Below, one piece after another: positions 42,180 to 50,397 of a stretch of 64,000 nucleotides of DNA (positions within the stretch are counted from its first letter, which is position 1; every line of letters starts with the position of its first letter). The stretch spans positions 100,712-164,711 of the forward strand of contig NZ_SRLB01000016.1 in the NCBI RefSeq assembly GCF_004745635.1, written 5' to 3'. This DNA comes from Methylobacterium nonmethylotrophicum (GTDB taxonomy: Bacteria > Pseudomonadota > Alphaproteobacteria > Rhizobiales > Beijerinckiaceae). The notes beneath the pieces were generated by a model. The model worked only from the letters and a program-made list of their open reading frames with translations. It ran no database searches and had not been told where the DNA came from. The translations under genes and the position numbers were made by a program.

Positions 42180-42509
42180 TTACGGGCTGCCGCCGGCCGC
42201 GCCGTTGCCGCCATTGCGGCCGAATTGCGGGACCGCCCGGGTCTGCTGCTCGGCGTTGCCGGCGGCGGCCGAATCGTCGACCGCGGTGCTGGCGCCGGTG
42301 CGGCCGGGGATCACGTCGACGGCGCCCGGGCCGCTGTTCGTCGCTCCGCCGAGGCTTCCGGTCGCCCCGGGATCGACCGGGCTGACGATGACCGGGCGGG
42401 CACCCGGAGCCGCGCCGGGAGGCAGCGCGCCGGGAGGCGCCACGACGTTCTGCGCGAGGGCGAGCGTCGGCACGCCGCAGGCCAGGGCGGCCAGTGCATA
42501 TTTCAGCAT
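42180..42509 (-). CDS. Secreted Pro/Gly/Ala-rich protein (109 aa)
   Basis: A signal peptide covers residues 1-19 (MLKYALAALACGVPTLALA), cleaved before QNVVAPPGALPPG. The mature chain is low-complexity, rich in Gly, Ala, Pro and Asn, with DPGATGSLGGAT resembling the VETTGSLG motif of the protein at 35414. It has no cysteines in the mature part and no membrane helix. AGAGGAAC precedes the ATG, and a GCTTGACATAGG sequence about 110 bases upstream could be its -35. Function unknown. Confidence 0.72.
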   Translation of the reverse strand: MLKYALAALACGVPTLALAQNVVAPPGALPPGAAPGARPVIVSPVDPGATGSLGGATNSGPGAVDVIPGRTGASTAVDDSAAAGNAEQQTRAVPQFGRNGGNGAAGGSP

Positions 42510-42755
42510 GATGTTCCTCTGAGATCGCGGGAGAACCCCCGTTGGCCAGTCAAACCGCGCCAGCCTGCGATGTTTCACCAAAATACACGTGATTCCGATT
42601 TTCGGTTTACCTATGTCAAGCAGGCTGTGGCGGAGCGCGGCGCTTCCTCCTGCGCACCGACACGGCGCGATCGCGACCCTGGCGGCTCGGTTCCGTCCGG
42701 CGGCACGGCGTGGTAGCGAGGCTCCCGCATCGTCCTCGAACCCGCCGCGCTTCGC

Positions 42756-43913
42756 ATGAACCCCATCTTCGCCGACCTGCCGACCACCGTCTTCGAGGTG
42801 ATGTCGGCGCTCGCCCGCGAAACCGGCGCCGTGAATCTCGGCCAGGGGTTTCCGGACGATCCGGGCCCGGCGGACGTGCGCGCCAAGGCCGCCGAGGCGG
42901 TGGTGGAGGGCTGGAACCAGTACCCGCCGATGATGGGGCTGCCGGAGCTGCGCCGGGCGATCGTGCAGCACTACGCCCACTGGCAGGGGCTCGTCCTCGA
43001 CGCGGACACGGAGGTGATGGTGACCTCCGGCGCCACCGAGGCGCTCGCCGGCGCCCTGATGGCGCTGATCGAGCCCGGCGACGAGGTCGTTCTGTTCGAG
43101 CCGATGTACGACGCCTACCTGCCGCTGGTGCGCCGGGCCGGCGGCGTGCCGCGCTTCGTCACCCTGACGCCGCCGCACTTCCGGCTGACCGAAGAGGCGC
43201 TCGCCGCCGCCTTCTCGCCGCGCACGAAGGTTGTGCTGCTCAACAACCCGCTCAACCCCGCCGCCACCGTCTTCCCGGACGAGGACCTGGAACGGCTCGC
43301 CGCCTTCTGCCGGCGTCACGATGCCGTGGCTGTGTGCGACGAGGTCTGGGAGCACGTGGTGTTCGACGGCCGCCGCCACCGGCCCCTGATGGCGTTCCCG
43401 GGCATGCGCGAGCGCACGGTGAAGATCGGCTCGGCGGGCAAGATCTTCTCGCTCACCGGCTGGAAGGTCGGCTTCGTGATGGCCGCCCCCCACCTCATGC
43501 GGGGCCTCGCCAAGGCGCACCAGTTCCTCACCTTCACCACGCCGCCGAACCTCCAGGCCGCGGTGGCCTACGGTCTCGCCAAGGACGAGTCCTACTACGA
43601 GGGCATGCGGGTCGACTTCGCCCGCGCCCGCGACCGCTTCGCGCAAGGCCTGCGGAGCCTCGGATTCAGCGTGCTGCCCTCGGCCGGCACCTACTTCCTG
43701 AACCTCGACATCGCGCCGCTCGGCGAGAGCGACGACGTCGCCTTCTGCGAGCGGCTGGTGCGGCAGCATGGCGTCGCGGCGATTCCGGTGAGCGCCTTCT
43801 ACGTCGACCAGCCGGTGCGCACCATCGTGCGGTTCTGCTTCGCCAAGCGCGACGACACCCTCGACCGGGCGCTGGACCGCCTCGCCGGCCTGGCGCCGGG
43901 GCGCGCGGCCTGA
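42756..43913 (+). CDS. PLP-dependent aminotransferase (class I/II, methionine/kynurenine type)
   Basis: The 385-residue fold-type I aminotransferase has substrate-end residues NLGQGFPDDPGPADV near 27-41, YPPMMGLPELRRAI near 56-69, TSGATEALAGALMALIEPGD near 91-110, the NNPLNPAATVF motif near 165-175, VCDEVWEHVVFDG near 192-204 and the PLP lysine in GSAGKIFSLTGWKVGF near 228-243. NLGQGFPD and the KIFSLTGWKVG form are shared with methionine aminotransferase (YbdL) and kynurenine aminotransferase. The keto-acid partner is not determinable here. The gene stands alone. Confidence 0.9.
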   Translation: MNPIFADLPTTVFEVMSALARETGAVNLGQGFPDDPGPADVRAKAAEAVVEGWNQYPPMMGLPELRRAIVQHYAHWQGLVLDADTEVMVTSGATEALAGALMALIEPGDEVVLFEPMYDAYLPLVRRAGGVPRFVTLTPPHFRLTEEALAAAFSPRTKVVLLNNPLNPAATVFPDEDLERLAAFCRRHDAVAVCDEVWEHVVFDGRRHRPLMAFPGMRERTVKIGSAGKIFSLTGWKVGFVMAAPHLMRGLAKAHQFLTFTTPPNLQAAVAYGLAKDESYYEGMRVDFARARDRFAQGLRSLGFSVLPSAGTYFLNLDIAPLGESDDVAFCERLVRQHGVAAIPVSAFYVDQPVRTIVRFCFAKRDDTLDRALDRLAGLAPGRAA

Positions 43914-43961
43914 TGCGGGGCCTCCTTGTTGAACCGCAGGGGCGGGGCCACATCCTGGGGC

Positions 43962-44549
43962 ATGAGCACCACGCACACGCTCCGGAGCCCCGGGATGACC
44001 TCTTCGCAGACGGCCGGCCGCGTCCCGCCCTTCGGGGCCGGCTCCTTCGGCCAGGGTGGCGAGTTTCAGGGCGGCAGCTTCAAGGAAAGCCGCTTCCCGC
44101 AGGACGATCCCTTCGGCCTGCGCGCCAGGGCCGGACAGGCCAAGGGAGGCCAGGGCTTGGCCGGCTCGACGCCCGAGCAGGTGATGGCGCGCCTCGATCT
44201 CCTCGCCCACGTCCTCGATTCGGCGATCCTGCTGCCCGGCAACCGGCGCATCGGCCTCGACGCGATCGTCGGCCTGATCCCGGTGATCGGCGATGCGATC
44301 ACCACCGCGATCTCGTCCTACATCGTCTGGGAGGCCCGCCGCCTCGGCGCGCCGCGCTGGCTTCTCGCCCGCATGGCGGCGAACGTCGCGATCGACGGCG
44401 TGGTGGGCGCGGTGCCGCTGGTCGGCGACCTGTTCGACGCCGCCTTCAAGGCCAACCGCCGCAACGTCGCGCTGCTGCGCCGGCACCTCGAGCGCAGCGG
44501 GGCGCTCAAGCCCAGCGTGATCGACGTCACGGCGACCCGCATCGACTGA
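43962..44549 (+). CDS. DUF4112 membrane protein
   Basis: The 195-residue protein has an N-terminal Gly/Ser/Gln-rich, probably disordered region (residues 1-60). Then comes the DUF4112 core: LDLLAHVLDSAILLPGNRRI near 79-98, GLDAIVGLIPVIGDAITTAI near 99-118, and a second related half, NVAIDGVVGAVPLVGDLFDA near 138-157, ending AFKANRRNVALLRRHL. The two GDxxT/GDLFD halves look like an internal duplication. The family is membrane-associated and of unknown function. The ATG at 43962 was preferred to a TTG 36 bases upstream. Confidence 0.85.
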   Translation: MSTTHTLRSPGMTSSQTAGRVPPFGAGSFGQGGEFQGGSFKESRFPQDDPFGLRARAGQAKGGQGLAGSTPEQVMARLDLLAHVLDSAILLPGNRRIGLDAIVGLIPVIGDAITTAISSYIVWEARRLGAPRWLLARMAANVAIDGVVGAVPLVGDLFDAAFKANRRNVALLRRHLERSGALKPSVIDVTATRID

Positions 44550-44577
44550 CGCCGGGCATCGCGCCGGGGGATGCCGC

Positions 44578-45768
44578 ATGAACCAGCGCCCCCCGACGCC
44601 CGAGCTCGACGCGATCCCGGTCACCTCGCCGGCCGCAGGGCCGGCGAGCCTGCCGCTCCCGGGACCTGCCGGCACCGGGCGGCTGTCGCCGCTCAACCGG
44701 CGGCGGCTGGCGAATTTCAAGGCGAACCGGCGCGGTTACTGGTCGTTCGTGCTGTTCTGCCTGCTGTTCGTCGCGAGCCTCTTCGCCGAGTTCATCGCCA
44801 ACGACCGGCCGATCGTCGCCTCCTACAAAGGCGAGATCCTGTTTCCGATCGTGGTCGATTACCCGGAGGAGAAGTTCGGCGGCTTCCTTGCGCGCACCGA
44901 TTACCGCGATCCGGTGATCGCCAAGGAGATATCCCAGAACGGCTGGGCCGTCTGGCCGCCGATCCGCTTCTCCTACAACACCCACAACCTCGACCTTCCG
45001 GTGCCGGCCCCGGCGCCGCCGACCTGGCGCCTGTCGGACGACCAGTGCCGCGCCGTGGCGCAGAAGACCGGCGGCACGACCTGCCGCGACATCGAGTGGA
45101 ACTGGCTCGGCACCGACGACCAGGGCCGCGACGTCGTCGCCCGGCTGCTCTACGGCTTCCGCCTCTCGGTGCTGTTCGGGCTCACCCTGGCGCTGGTCTC
45201 CTCGGTGATCGGGGTGCTGGCCGGCGCGGTGCAGGGCTATTTCGGCGGCTGGGTCGACCTCGTGTTCCAGCGGGTGATCGAGATCTGGACCGCGATCCCC
45301 TCGCTCTACCTGCTCATCATCATCTCGTCGATCATCACGCCGAGCTTCTTCGTGCTGCTCGGCATCCTGCTGCTGTTCTCCTGGGTGTCGCTGGTCGGGG
45401 TGGTGCGGGCGGAATTCCTGCGCGCGCGCAACTTCGAGTACGTGCGCGCGGCCCGGGCGCTCGGGCTCTCGAACGCCCGCATCATGTTCCGCCACCTCCT
45501 TCCCAACGCCATGGTGGCGACGCTGACCTTCCTGCCGTTCGTGCTGAACGGCTCGATCACGACGCTCACCTCGCTGGACTTCCTCGGGTTCGGCCTGCCG
45601 CCGGGCTCGCCCTCCCTCGGCGAGATGCTGGCCCAGGGCAAGGCCAACCTGCAGGCGCCCTGGCTGGGCCTGACCGGCTTCGCGGTGATCGCCGTGACGT
45701 TGAGCCTCCTGATCTTCGCCGGCGAGGCGGTGCGGGACGCGTTCGACCCGCGGAAGACCTTCCGGTGA
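44578..45768 (+). CDS. yejE: Peptide ABC transporter permease (YejE-like)
   Basis: The 396-residue inner-membrane permease of the dipeptide/oligopeptide family is close to YejE of the microcin C/peptide importer YejABEF. Hydrophobic helices lie near 55-75 and five more between 190 and 385. The long periplasmic loop with two cysteines (DDQCRAVAQKTGGTTCRDIE) is YejE-specific, followed by WNWLGTDDQGRDVVARLLYG. The permease EAA loop is EYVRAARALGLSNARIMFRH near 290-309. The N-terminal 35 residues are Pro-rich and longer than usual. yejA, yejB and yejF are absent on both sides, so the partner subunits must be encoded elsewhere. Confidence 0.88.
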   Translation: MNQRPPTPELDAIPVTSPAAGPASLPLPGPAGTGRLSPLNRRRLANFKANRRGYWSFVLFCLLFVASLFAEFIANDRPIVASYKGEILFPIVVDYPEEKFGGFLARTDYRDPVIAKEISQNGWAVWPPIRFSYNTHNLDLPVPAPAPPTWRLSDDQCRAVAQKTGGTTCRDIEWNWLGTDDQGRDVVARLLYGFRLSVLFGLTLALVSSVIGVLAGAVQGYFGGWVDLVFQRVIEIWTAIPSLYLLIIISSIITPSFFVLLGILLLFSWVSLVGVVRAEFLRARNFEYVRAARALGLSNARIMFRHLLPNAMVATLTFLPFVLNGSITTLTSLDFLGFGLPPGSPSLGEMLAQGKANLQAPWLGLTGFAVIAVTLSLLIFAGEAVRDAFDPRKTFR

Positions 45769-45796
45769 CGCCGCCGCTCCGGCAGGCCCGGAGCGT

Positions 45797-46276
45797 CTAC
45801 TCGCCGGAGCCGTACCAGGTGAAGTGCTTCTTCACCGGCTCGATCACCTCCCACGTGCCCGAGAAGCCCTTCGGCGTTACGAAGGCGTCGCCCGCCCGGT
45901 AGGTCCGGGCAGAGCCCTCCGCGTCGGTGACCACGACGACGCCCTCGAGGAGCTGGATGAACTCCGCCCGGCCGAAATCGATGCGGAACTTGCCCGGCTG
46001 GCAGGTCCAGATGCCGGCGGCGAACAGGCCGTCCGGGCTGGTATAGACGTAGGTCGCGGTCTGGACCGGGTTGCCCGAGAGGATGTGCGAGCGCGGCGGC
46101 AGGTAGGCCTCGGCCGGCGGCTGCACCTTTGGGAAGTCGCTGTTCGTCTGGACTGGCCCGTCGAGGAGGCGCGGCGCCGAGCGCTGCACGAAGGGAAACG
46201 CGCGCAGCACCGGCACGACGCTCAAGTAGGCCAGCATCGGCCCCGACATCGTGACGAGTTGCTTGATGATCCCCAT
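45797..46276 (-). CDS. Cupin-domain protein
   Basis: This 159-residue protein has a cupin barrel at about 70-155 with ATYVYTSPDGLFAAGIWTCQ, FGRAEFIQLLEGVVVVTDAE and TYRAGDAFVTPKGFSGTWEV. The usual metal-binding histidines of motif 1 are largely missing (E is kept in RAEFIQLLEG), as in the DUF861 cupins that may not bind metal. The first 25 residues are hydrophobic (MSGPMLAYLSVVPVLRAF), possibly an anchor or signal. The ATG at 46276 follows a GGGGG stretch. Function unknown; such proteins can be ureidoglycolate-lyase-like or regulatory. Confidence 0.78.
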   Translation of the reverse strand: MGIIKQLVTMSGPMLAYLSVVPVLRAFPFVQRSAPRLLDGPVQTNSDFPKVQPPAEAYLPPRSHILSGNPVQTATYVYTSPDGLFAAGIWTCQPGKFRIDFGRAEFIQLLEGVVVVTDAEGSARTYRAGDAFVTPKGFSGTWEVIEPVKKHFTWYGSGE

Positions 46277-46563
46277 GACGTCCCCCGAGCTGGCATTCGC
46301 GGGCCGCGATGGCCCCTGCATCGATGGGGACACGAAACGCCATCGCGCTTAAGGGAAAGCTGAGCCGGATGCTCGGATGCGCGGCAACCCGGCTTCGGCC
46401 GTCGGAACGGTTAAGCAGCCCTTCGCGCGACGTCGGGATCGGGCCTCTCCGACGCGCGGCCGCTCGCACACAAGCCTGCGAGTTCTGGGAATAGAAACAT
46501 CGGGGCCGTTGGCGGCCGCGCCCGGGCGGGCTTACATCGCGGATGCGGTGTGAGGTCGACGCC

Positions 46564-47133
46564 ATGGCTGCTGTCTCGTCCTGGTTGCGGCGCCTGGGCC
46601 AGGGCCTGGCCCTCGCCGCGGCCCTGTCGGGAGCCGCCGCGGCGGCCACGGCCGGCCCCCTGGCCTGGCCCGCCGGGCGCGACCTGGTCGACCAGACCGG
46701 CGCCGCCGTGGACGAGGCCCGCTTCGCGGGCCGGCTGCGCCTGATCTATTTCGGCTACACCCGCTGCCCGGACCTCTGCCCCACCGCCCTGATGACGCTG
46801 ACCCAGGCCCTCGACGACCTGCCGCCCGCCCTGCTGGTGCGGCTGGTGCCGGTGATGGTGGCGGCCGATCCGGAGCGGGACGGCCCGGCGGTGCTCGCCC
46901 GCTACCTCGACACCTTCCACCCCGCCATCGTGGCGGTCACCGGGCCGATCGCGGCCATCGACGCCCTCGCGGCCGCCTACGTCGCGCCGATCCGGCGGCA
47001 CGACGGGATCGTCGACCACCCGGGCGACTTCTTCCTCGTCGGGCCGGCGGGCGACCTCCTGGAGCGGCTGCCTTCCGCGACGACGACGCCGGAGGCGCTC
47101 GCCGGGGCGCTGAAGGTCGCCCTGGAACGCTGA
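46564..47133 (+). CDS. SCO1/SenC-family copper/thiol protein
   Basis: This 189-residue periplasmic thioredoxin-like protein has a signal peptide at residues 1-31 (LGQGLALAAALSGAAAAATA). The metal/redox motif is YFGYTRCPDLCPTALM, Cys68 and Cys72, and the conserved His lies in DGIVDHPGDFFLVGPAG near residue 151. SCO proteins deliver copper to cytochrome oxidase CuA or keep thiols reduced. An upstream in-frame ATG at 46543 adds only seven residues; I prefer 46564, which gives a cleaner signal peptide and has AGG upstream. It precedes the Rieske/PQQ gene group but is separated by a hairpin and a candidate promoter. Confidence 0.88.
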   Translation: MAAVSSWLRRLGQGLALAAALSGAAAAATAGPLAWPAGRDLVDQTGAAVDEARFAGRLRLIYFGYTRCPDLCPTALMTLTQALDDLPPALLVRLVPVMVAADPERDGPAVLARYLDTFHPAIVAVTGPIAAIDALAAAYVAPIRRHDGIVDHPGDFFLVGPAGDLLERLPSATTTPEALAGALKVALER

Positions 47134-47138
47134 CGCTC

Positions 47139-47172
47139 TGCTGCATCGCAAAGCATTCTTTGCGGCGCAGCA
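47139..47172. other. Two-part hairpin after the SCO gene
   Basis: CGCAAAG (47147-47153) pairs with CTTTGCG (47158-47164), and outside it TGCTGC pairs with GCAGCA (47139-47144 with 47167-47172). It lacks a T-run but is placed as a transcript end would be. Confidence 0.55.
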
Positions 47173-47227
47173 AGCAGTCACAATGTCGAGATCTGATGAT
47201 GCGGTGCAACCGCCGCACCGCCCGGGG

Positions 47228-47255
47228 TTGACGCGACCGGCAGCTCGGCTACTCA
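47228..47255 (+). promoter_or_regulatory. Candidate promoter of the Rieske-PQQ genes
   Basis: TTGACG (47228-47233), a 16-base spacer and TACTCA (47250-47255) approximate a housekeeping promoter in a locally AT-richer stretch just upstream of the Rieske gene. It is inferred by eye. Confidence 0.4.
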
Positions 47256-47300
47256 TAGAGAAAATCGTAAGAACAAAGAACGTTTCCACCGGGAGGTGAA

Positions 47301-47870
47301 ATGGCTCGAGCAGGAGAACGCGCGCAGGGTCTCGACCGGCGCAGCGTGATGATGGGGGCTGTTGCCTGCTGCGCGGTGGGGAATGCCGCCTATGCGGGAC
47401 CGGAGGATGCGCTGCCGCAGAAGGGCGACCGGCTGGTGATCGGCGACGGCGCGAAGGCGGGCCAGCCGGTCACCCTCGAGGGCCTGCCGGTCGGCGGCGA
47501 GCTCGTCGAAGCGGTGGCGGTCGATGCGCAGGGGGTCAAGCGCGAGGGTTCGCGCTTCGCCAAGATCATCCTGGTCCGCGTCGCGCCCGACGAGGTCGCC
47601 GAGAGCCAGCGCGCGCACGCGGTCGACGGCGTCCTGGCGCTCTCGGCCATCTGCACCCACCAGGGCTGCACCATCTCCGGCTGGAGCCACGAGACGAAGC
47701 GCCTGAGCTGCTTCTGCCACCATTCCGAGTTCCTGCCGGCCGAGGGCGGCCGGGTCGCCAAGGGGCCGGCGCGCAAGCGCCTGCCGGTGCTGCCGCTCGC
47801 CAAGGGCGAGGGCGGAACGCTGATGGTGGCCGGCGGCTTCACGGCCAAGCCGGGACCCGGCCCCGCCTGA
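47301..47870 (+). CDS. Tat-exported Rieske 2Fe-2S protein
   Basis: This 189-residue protein has a twin-arginine leader GLDRRSVMMGAVACCAVG (residues 10-27), so it is exported folded. The Rieske site is complete: Cys118 and His120 in ICTHQGC, Cys137 and His140 in CFCHH, with Cys123 and Cys139 placed for the usual stabilising disulphide. The loop GWSHETKRLSCFCHHSEFLP resembles small high-potential Rieske subunits such as arsenite-oxidase AioB. GGGAGGTG precedes the ATG. The PQQ dehydrogenase follows on the same strand, so transfer of electrons between them is possible but inferred. Its 3' end is duplicated in tandem. Confidence 0.9.
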   Translation: MARAGERAQGLDRRSVMMGAVACCAVGNAAYAGPEDALPQKGDRLVIGDGAKAGQPVTLEGLPVGGELVEAVAVDAQGVKREGSRFAKIILVRVAPDEVAESQRAHAVDGVLALSAICTHQGCTISGWSHETKRLSCFCHHSEFLPAEGGRVAKGPARKRLPVLPLAKGEGGTLMVAGGFTAKPGPGPA

Positions 47871-47920
47871 GCGGGGCTTGGCCCGCCTGAGCGGGGCTTG
47901 GCCTGCCTGAGCGGGATTTG
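47861..47920. repeat. 20-bp repeat x3 duplicating the Rieske gene 3' end
   Basis: Units lie at 47861-47880, 47881-47900 and 47901-47920 (CCCCGCCTGAGCGGGGCTTG and variants), with a decayed fourth at 47921-47940. The first contains the real stop codon. Each unit is itself a CCCGC-CTGA-GCGGG hairpin, so three hairpins stand in a row. Confidence 0.88.
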
Positions 47921-48076
47921 GCTCCGCCTCGGCGGGGCCCAGGACGGCGGCGCCCCCGTGCCGCCGACGACGACCGAGCCCCGCGCAGCAACGACGCGGG
48001 TCCGGACAACGAGGTCACCAGGGTTTGAGGAAATGCCGGGCCGGCCCGCGCCTGCCCCCGCCGTGAGGAGAGCAGC

Positions 48077-49870
48077 ATGTCACGTCTCGTTCGAGCCAGG
48101 GGCTGGCTGGCCGCCGTCGCGCCCTGCGCCGTCGCGCTGGCGCTCGCCGTCGGCCCGGTCCAGGCCGGTCCCGTCGACTACAAGCCGGTCACCGACCAGC
48201 GCCTCGCCAACCCCGAGCCCGAGAACTGGCTGCAGTACCGGGGCAACTACCAGAGCTGGGGCTACTCCCCCCTCGACCAGATCACCGCGAAGAACGTCAC
48301 CAAGCTCGTCCCGGCCTGGAGCCTGTCGACCGGCGTGAGCGAGGGCCATCAGGCCCCGCCGATCGTCAATAACGGGGTGATGTTCGTCTCCACCCCGCAG
48401 GCCCAGGTGATGGCGATCAACGCCCGCACCGGCGAGATCCTGTGGCGCTACCAGAAGGAGCTGCCGCCGGAACTCTCCCAGCTCCACCCGACCAACCGCG
48501 GCGTCGGCCTCTACGGCGACAACGTCTACGTGACGACCACCGACGCCTGCGTGGTGGCCCTCGGCGCCACCACCGGCAAGGTGAAGTGGGAGAAGTGCGT
48601 CGCCCCCTGGCAGGACGGCTACTACATGACGCTGTCGCCGCTGGTGGCGAAGGGCAAGATCGTGGTCGGCGTCTCGGGCGGCGAGTACGGCGTGCGCGGC
48701 TTCATCACGGCCCTCGACTCGGAGACCGGCAACGAGGCCTGGAAGACCTACACGGTGGCGGGCCCCGGCGACCCGGCGGCCGAGACCTGGAAGGGCGACA
48801 CCTGGAAGACGGGCGGCGGCTCGGTCTGGATCCAGGGCAGCTACGACCCGGCGGCCAACCTCGCGTATTTCGGCACCGGCAACGGCGGCCCCTGGACGCC
48901 GGATTCGCGGCCCGGCGACAACCTCTACACCTCGTCGGTCGTCGCCCTCGACCTCGACAGCGGCAAGATCAAGGGCCACCACCAGTACCACTGGAACGAC
49001 GCCTGGGACTGGGACGAGGTCTCGGCGCCGGTGCTGGTCGACATCGAGCGCGACGGCAAGAAGATCCCGGCCGCGATCCATGCCGGCCGCAACGGCTACC
49101 TCTGGACCCTGGAGCGCAGCAAGGACGGGCCCCTGAGCTTCGTCGACGGCAAGCCGTTCGTCTACCAGAACGTCTTCTCGTCCCTCGACCTGAAGACCGG
49201 CCGGCCTGCTTACAACCAGGACAAGATCCCGGGCATCAACCGCCGCGCCGCCTTCTGCCCCGGCCTGTGGGGCGGCAAGGACTGGCCGCCGGAGGCCTAC
49301 AACCCGAAGACCGGCCTGTTCTACATCCCCTCCAACGACAACCTGTGCTCGGAGCTGGCCGGCGCCCAGGCCGGCACGCGCAAGCCCGGTGAGCTCTATA
49401 TCGGCATCCCGATCGACGAGGTGCTGAACTCGCTGCGCCTGCGCGACGGCGTCGACAAGTCGAAGCCCTTCGCCATCGGGGCGATCCAGGCCTGGGATCC
49501 GAAGACCGGCAAGCGCGTGTGGCAGCACGACTTCCCGGATTCGGCAAACTGGGGGCCGCTGCTCACCACCGGCAGCGGGCTGATCTTCGCCGGCGGCACC
49601 AGCGACCGCAAGTTCCGGGCGCTGGACGGCACCACCGGCAAGGTGCTGTGGGAGACCCGGCTCAATTCCGGCGTCACCGGCGTGCCCTCGAGCTACATGA
49701 TCGACGGCATCCAGTACGTCGCGGTCCAGGCCGGCTGGGGCGTCGACGCCGAGCGCATGCTGGCCGGCATCAACGCGGTGCTTCCCGAGGAGCGCCGGGT
49801 CAGCGTCCTGCCGCAGGGCGGGGTGATCTGGGTGTTCCGGGTCATGGGCGAGGAGGCGGCGGCCAAGTGA
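48077..49870 (+). CDS. PQQ-dependent alcohol dehydrogenase, lanthanide-type motif
   Basis: The 597-residue periplasmic quinoprotein has a signal peptide at residues 1-30 (MSRLVRARGWLAAVAPCAVA...VQA). Eight-bladed propeller tryptophan-docking motifs recur (ALDSETGNEAWKTYTV, AWDPKTGKRVWQHDF, ALDGTTGKVLWETRL). The catalytic Asp311 in NDAWDWDEVSAP is followed by Asp313, the extra aspartate seen in lanthanide-using enzymes (XoxF, ExaF, PedH) where Ca enzymes have Ala or Ser. The adjacent CysCys disulphide of methanol dehydrogenase is absent; Cys in TDACVVALG and WEKCVAPW may pair instead. It has no haem domain and no adjacent cytochrome gene. Substrate is probably an alcohol or aldehyde, unproven. 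Confidence 0.92.
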   Translation: MSRLVRARGWLAAVAPCAVALALAVGPVQAGPVDYKPVTDQRLANPEPENWLQYRGNYQSWGYSPLDQITAKNVTKLVPAWSLSTGVSEGHQAPPIVNNGVMFVSTPQAQVMAINARTGEILWRYQKELPPELSQLHPTNRGVGLYGDNVYVTTTDACVVALGATTGKVKWEKCVAPWQDGYYMTLSPLVAKGKIVVGVSGGEYGVRGFITALDSETGNEAWKTYTVAGPGDPAAETWKGDTWKTGGGSVWIQGSYDPAANLAYFGTGNGGPWTPDSRPGDNLYTSSVVALDLDSGKIKGHHQYHWNDAWDWDEVSAPVLVDIERDGKKIPAAIHAGRNGYLWTLERSKDGPLSFVDGKPFVYQNVFSSLDLKTGRPAYNQDKIPGINRRAAFCPGLWGGKDWPPEAYNPKTGLFYIPSNDNLCSELAGAQAGTRKPGELYIGIPIDEVLNSLRLRDGVDKSKPFAIGAIQAWDPKTGKRVWQHDFPDSANWGPLLTTGSGLIFAGGTSDRKFRALDGTTGKVLWETRLNSGVTGVPSSYMIDGIQYVAVQAGWGVDAERMLAGINAVLPEERRVSVLPQGGVIWVFRVMGEEAAAK

Positions 49871-49895
49871 TCGGCCAAGTGATCGGCCAAGTGAC
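49860..49895. repeat. 12-bp repeat x3 duplicating the PQQ gene 3' end
   Basis: CGGCCAAGTGAT occurs at 49860-49871 and 49872-49883, then CGGCCAAGTGAC at 49884-49895. The first holds the dehydrogenase stop codon. Because the period is 12, the repeat stays in frame for the next gene. Confidence 0.9.
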
Positions 49896-50397
49896 GGTCC
49901 GTCGTTCGATAGTGAAGCCGGGGCTGCGTCTCGCCGCCCTGGCGCTCGCCGCCGGTCTCCTCGGGGGACCGGCGGGCGCGCAACCCGCACAGGACGGGGC
50001 GGCCACCGCCGCCCTCCCCTCCCAGCCCGACGCGCTCGTCGCCTACGTGACGACGGCCCTGCGCGAGCACGATCTCTCCGCCTTCGAGCGGCTGGTGAAC
50101 TGGACCGGCACGCGGGCACAGAGGAAGCGGCTGACCCTCTACCAGATCCGCTCCGGCTTCGGCCGGGCGATCAAGGCGGCGGCGCTCGAGCCGATGCCGG
50201 AGGACGGCCTCGCCGAGGCGACCTCCCGCGGGAGCCTGAAGGCCAACATGCCGGTGACCGACCGGCTGCGGGTGACGTTCGACGAGCAACCGGTCGAGGG
50301 CGACGCTCCCCCCACCAGCGTCTTCCTGATCGGCCGCGAGGGCGGCACCTACCGCATCGCCCTGCTGGTCCCGACCGGGCCACCAAAGGGCAAGTGA
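49867..50397 (+). CDS. Secreted hypothetical protein after the PQQ dehydrogenase
   Basis: The frame can start at GTG 49867 (overlapping the dehydrogenase stop, GTGA), 49879, 49891 or 49912. The first three exist because of the 12-bp tandem repeat. From about the last one a signal peptide is clear (LRLAALALAAGLLGGPAGAQ), cleaved near AQPAQDG. The mature part of about 140 residues has ALREHDLSAFERLVNWTGTR, LTLYQIRSGFGRAIKAAALE and VFLIGREGGTYRIALLVP, a globular composition with no cysteines and no known domain. Its place suggests a periplasmic accessory of the PQQ/Rieske group. Confidence 0.72.
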   Translation: MIGQVIGQVTVRRSIVKPGLRLAALALAAGLLGGPAGAQPAQDGAATAALPSQPDALVAYVTTALREHDLSAFERLVNWTGTRAQRKRLTLYQIRSGFGRAIKAAALEPMPEDGLAEATSRGSLKANMPVTDRLRVTFDEQPVEGDAPPTSVFLIGREGGTYRIALLVPTGPPKGK

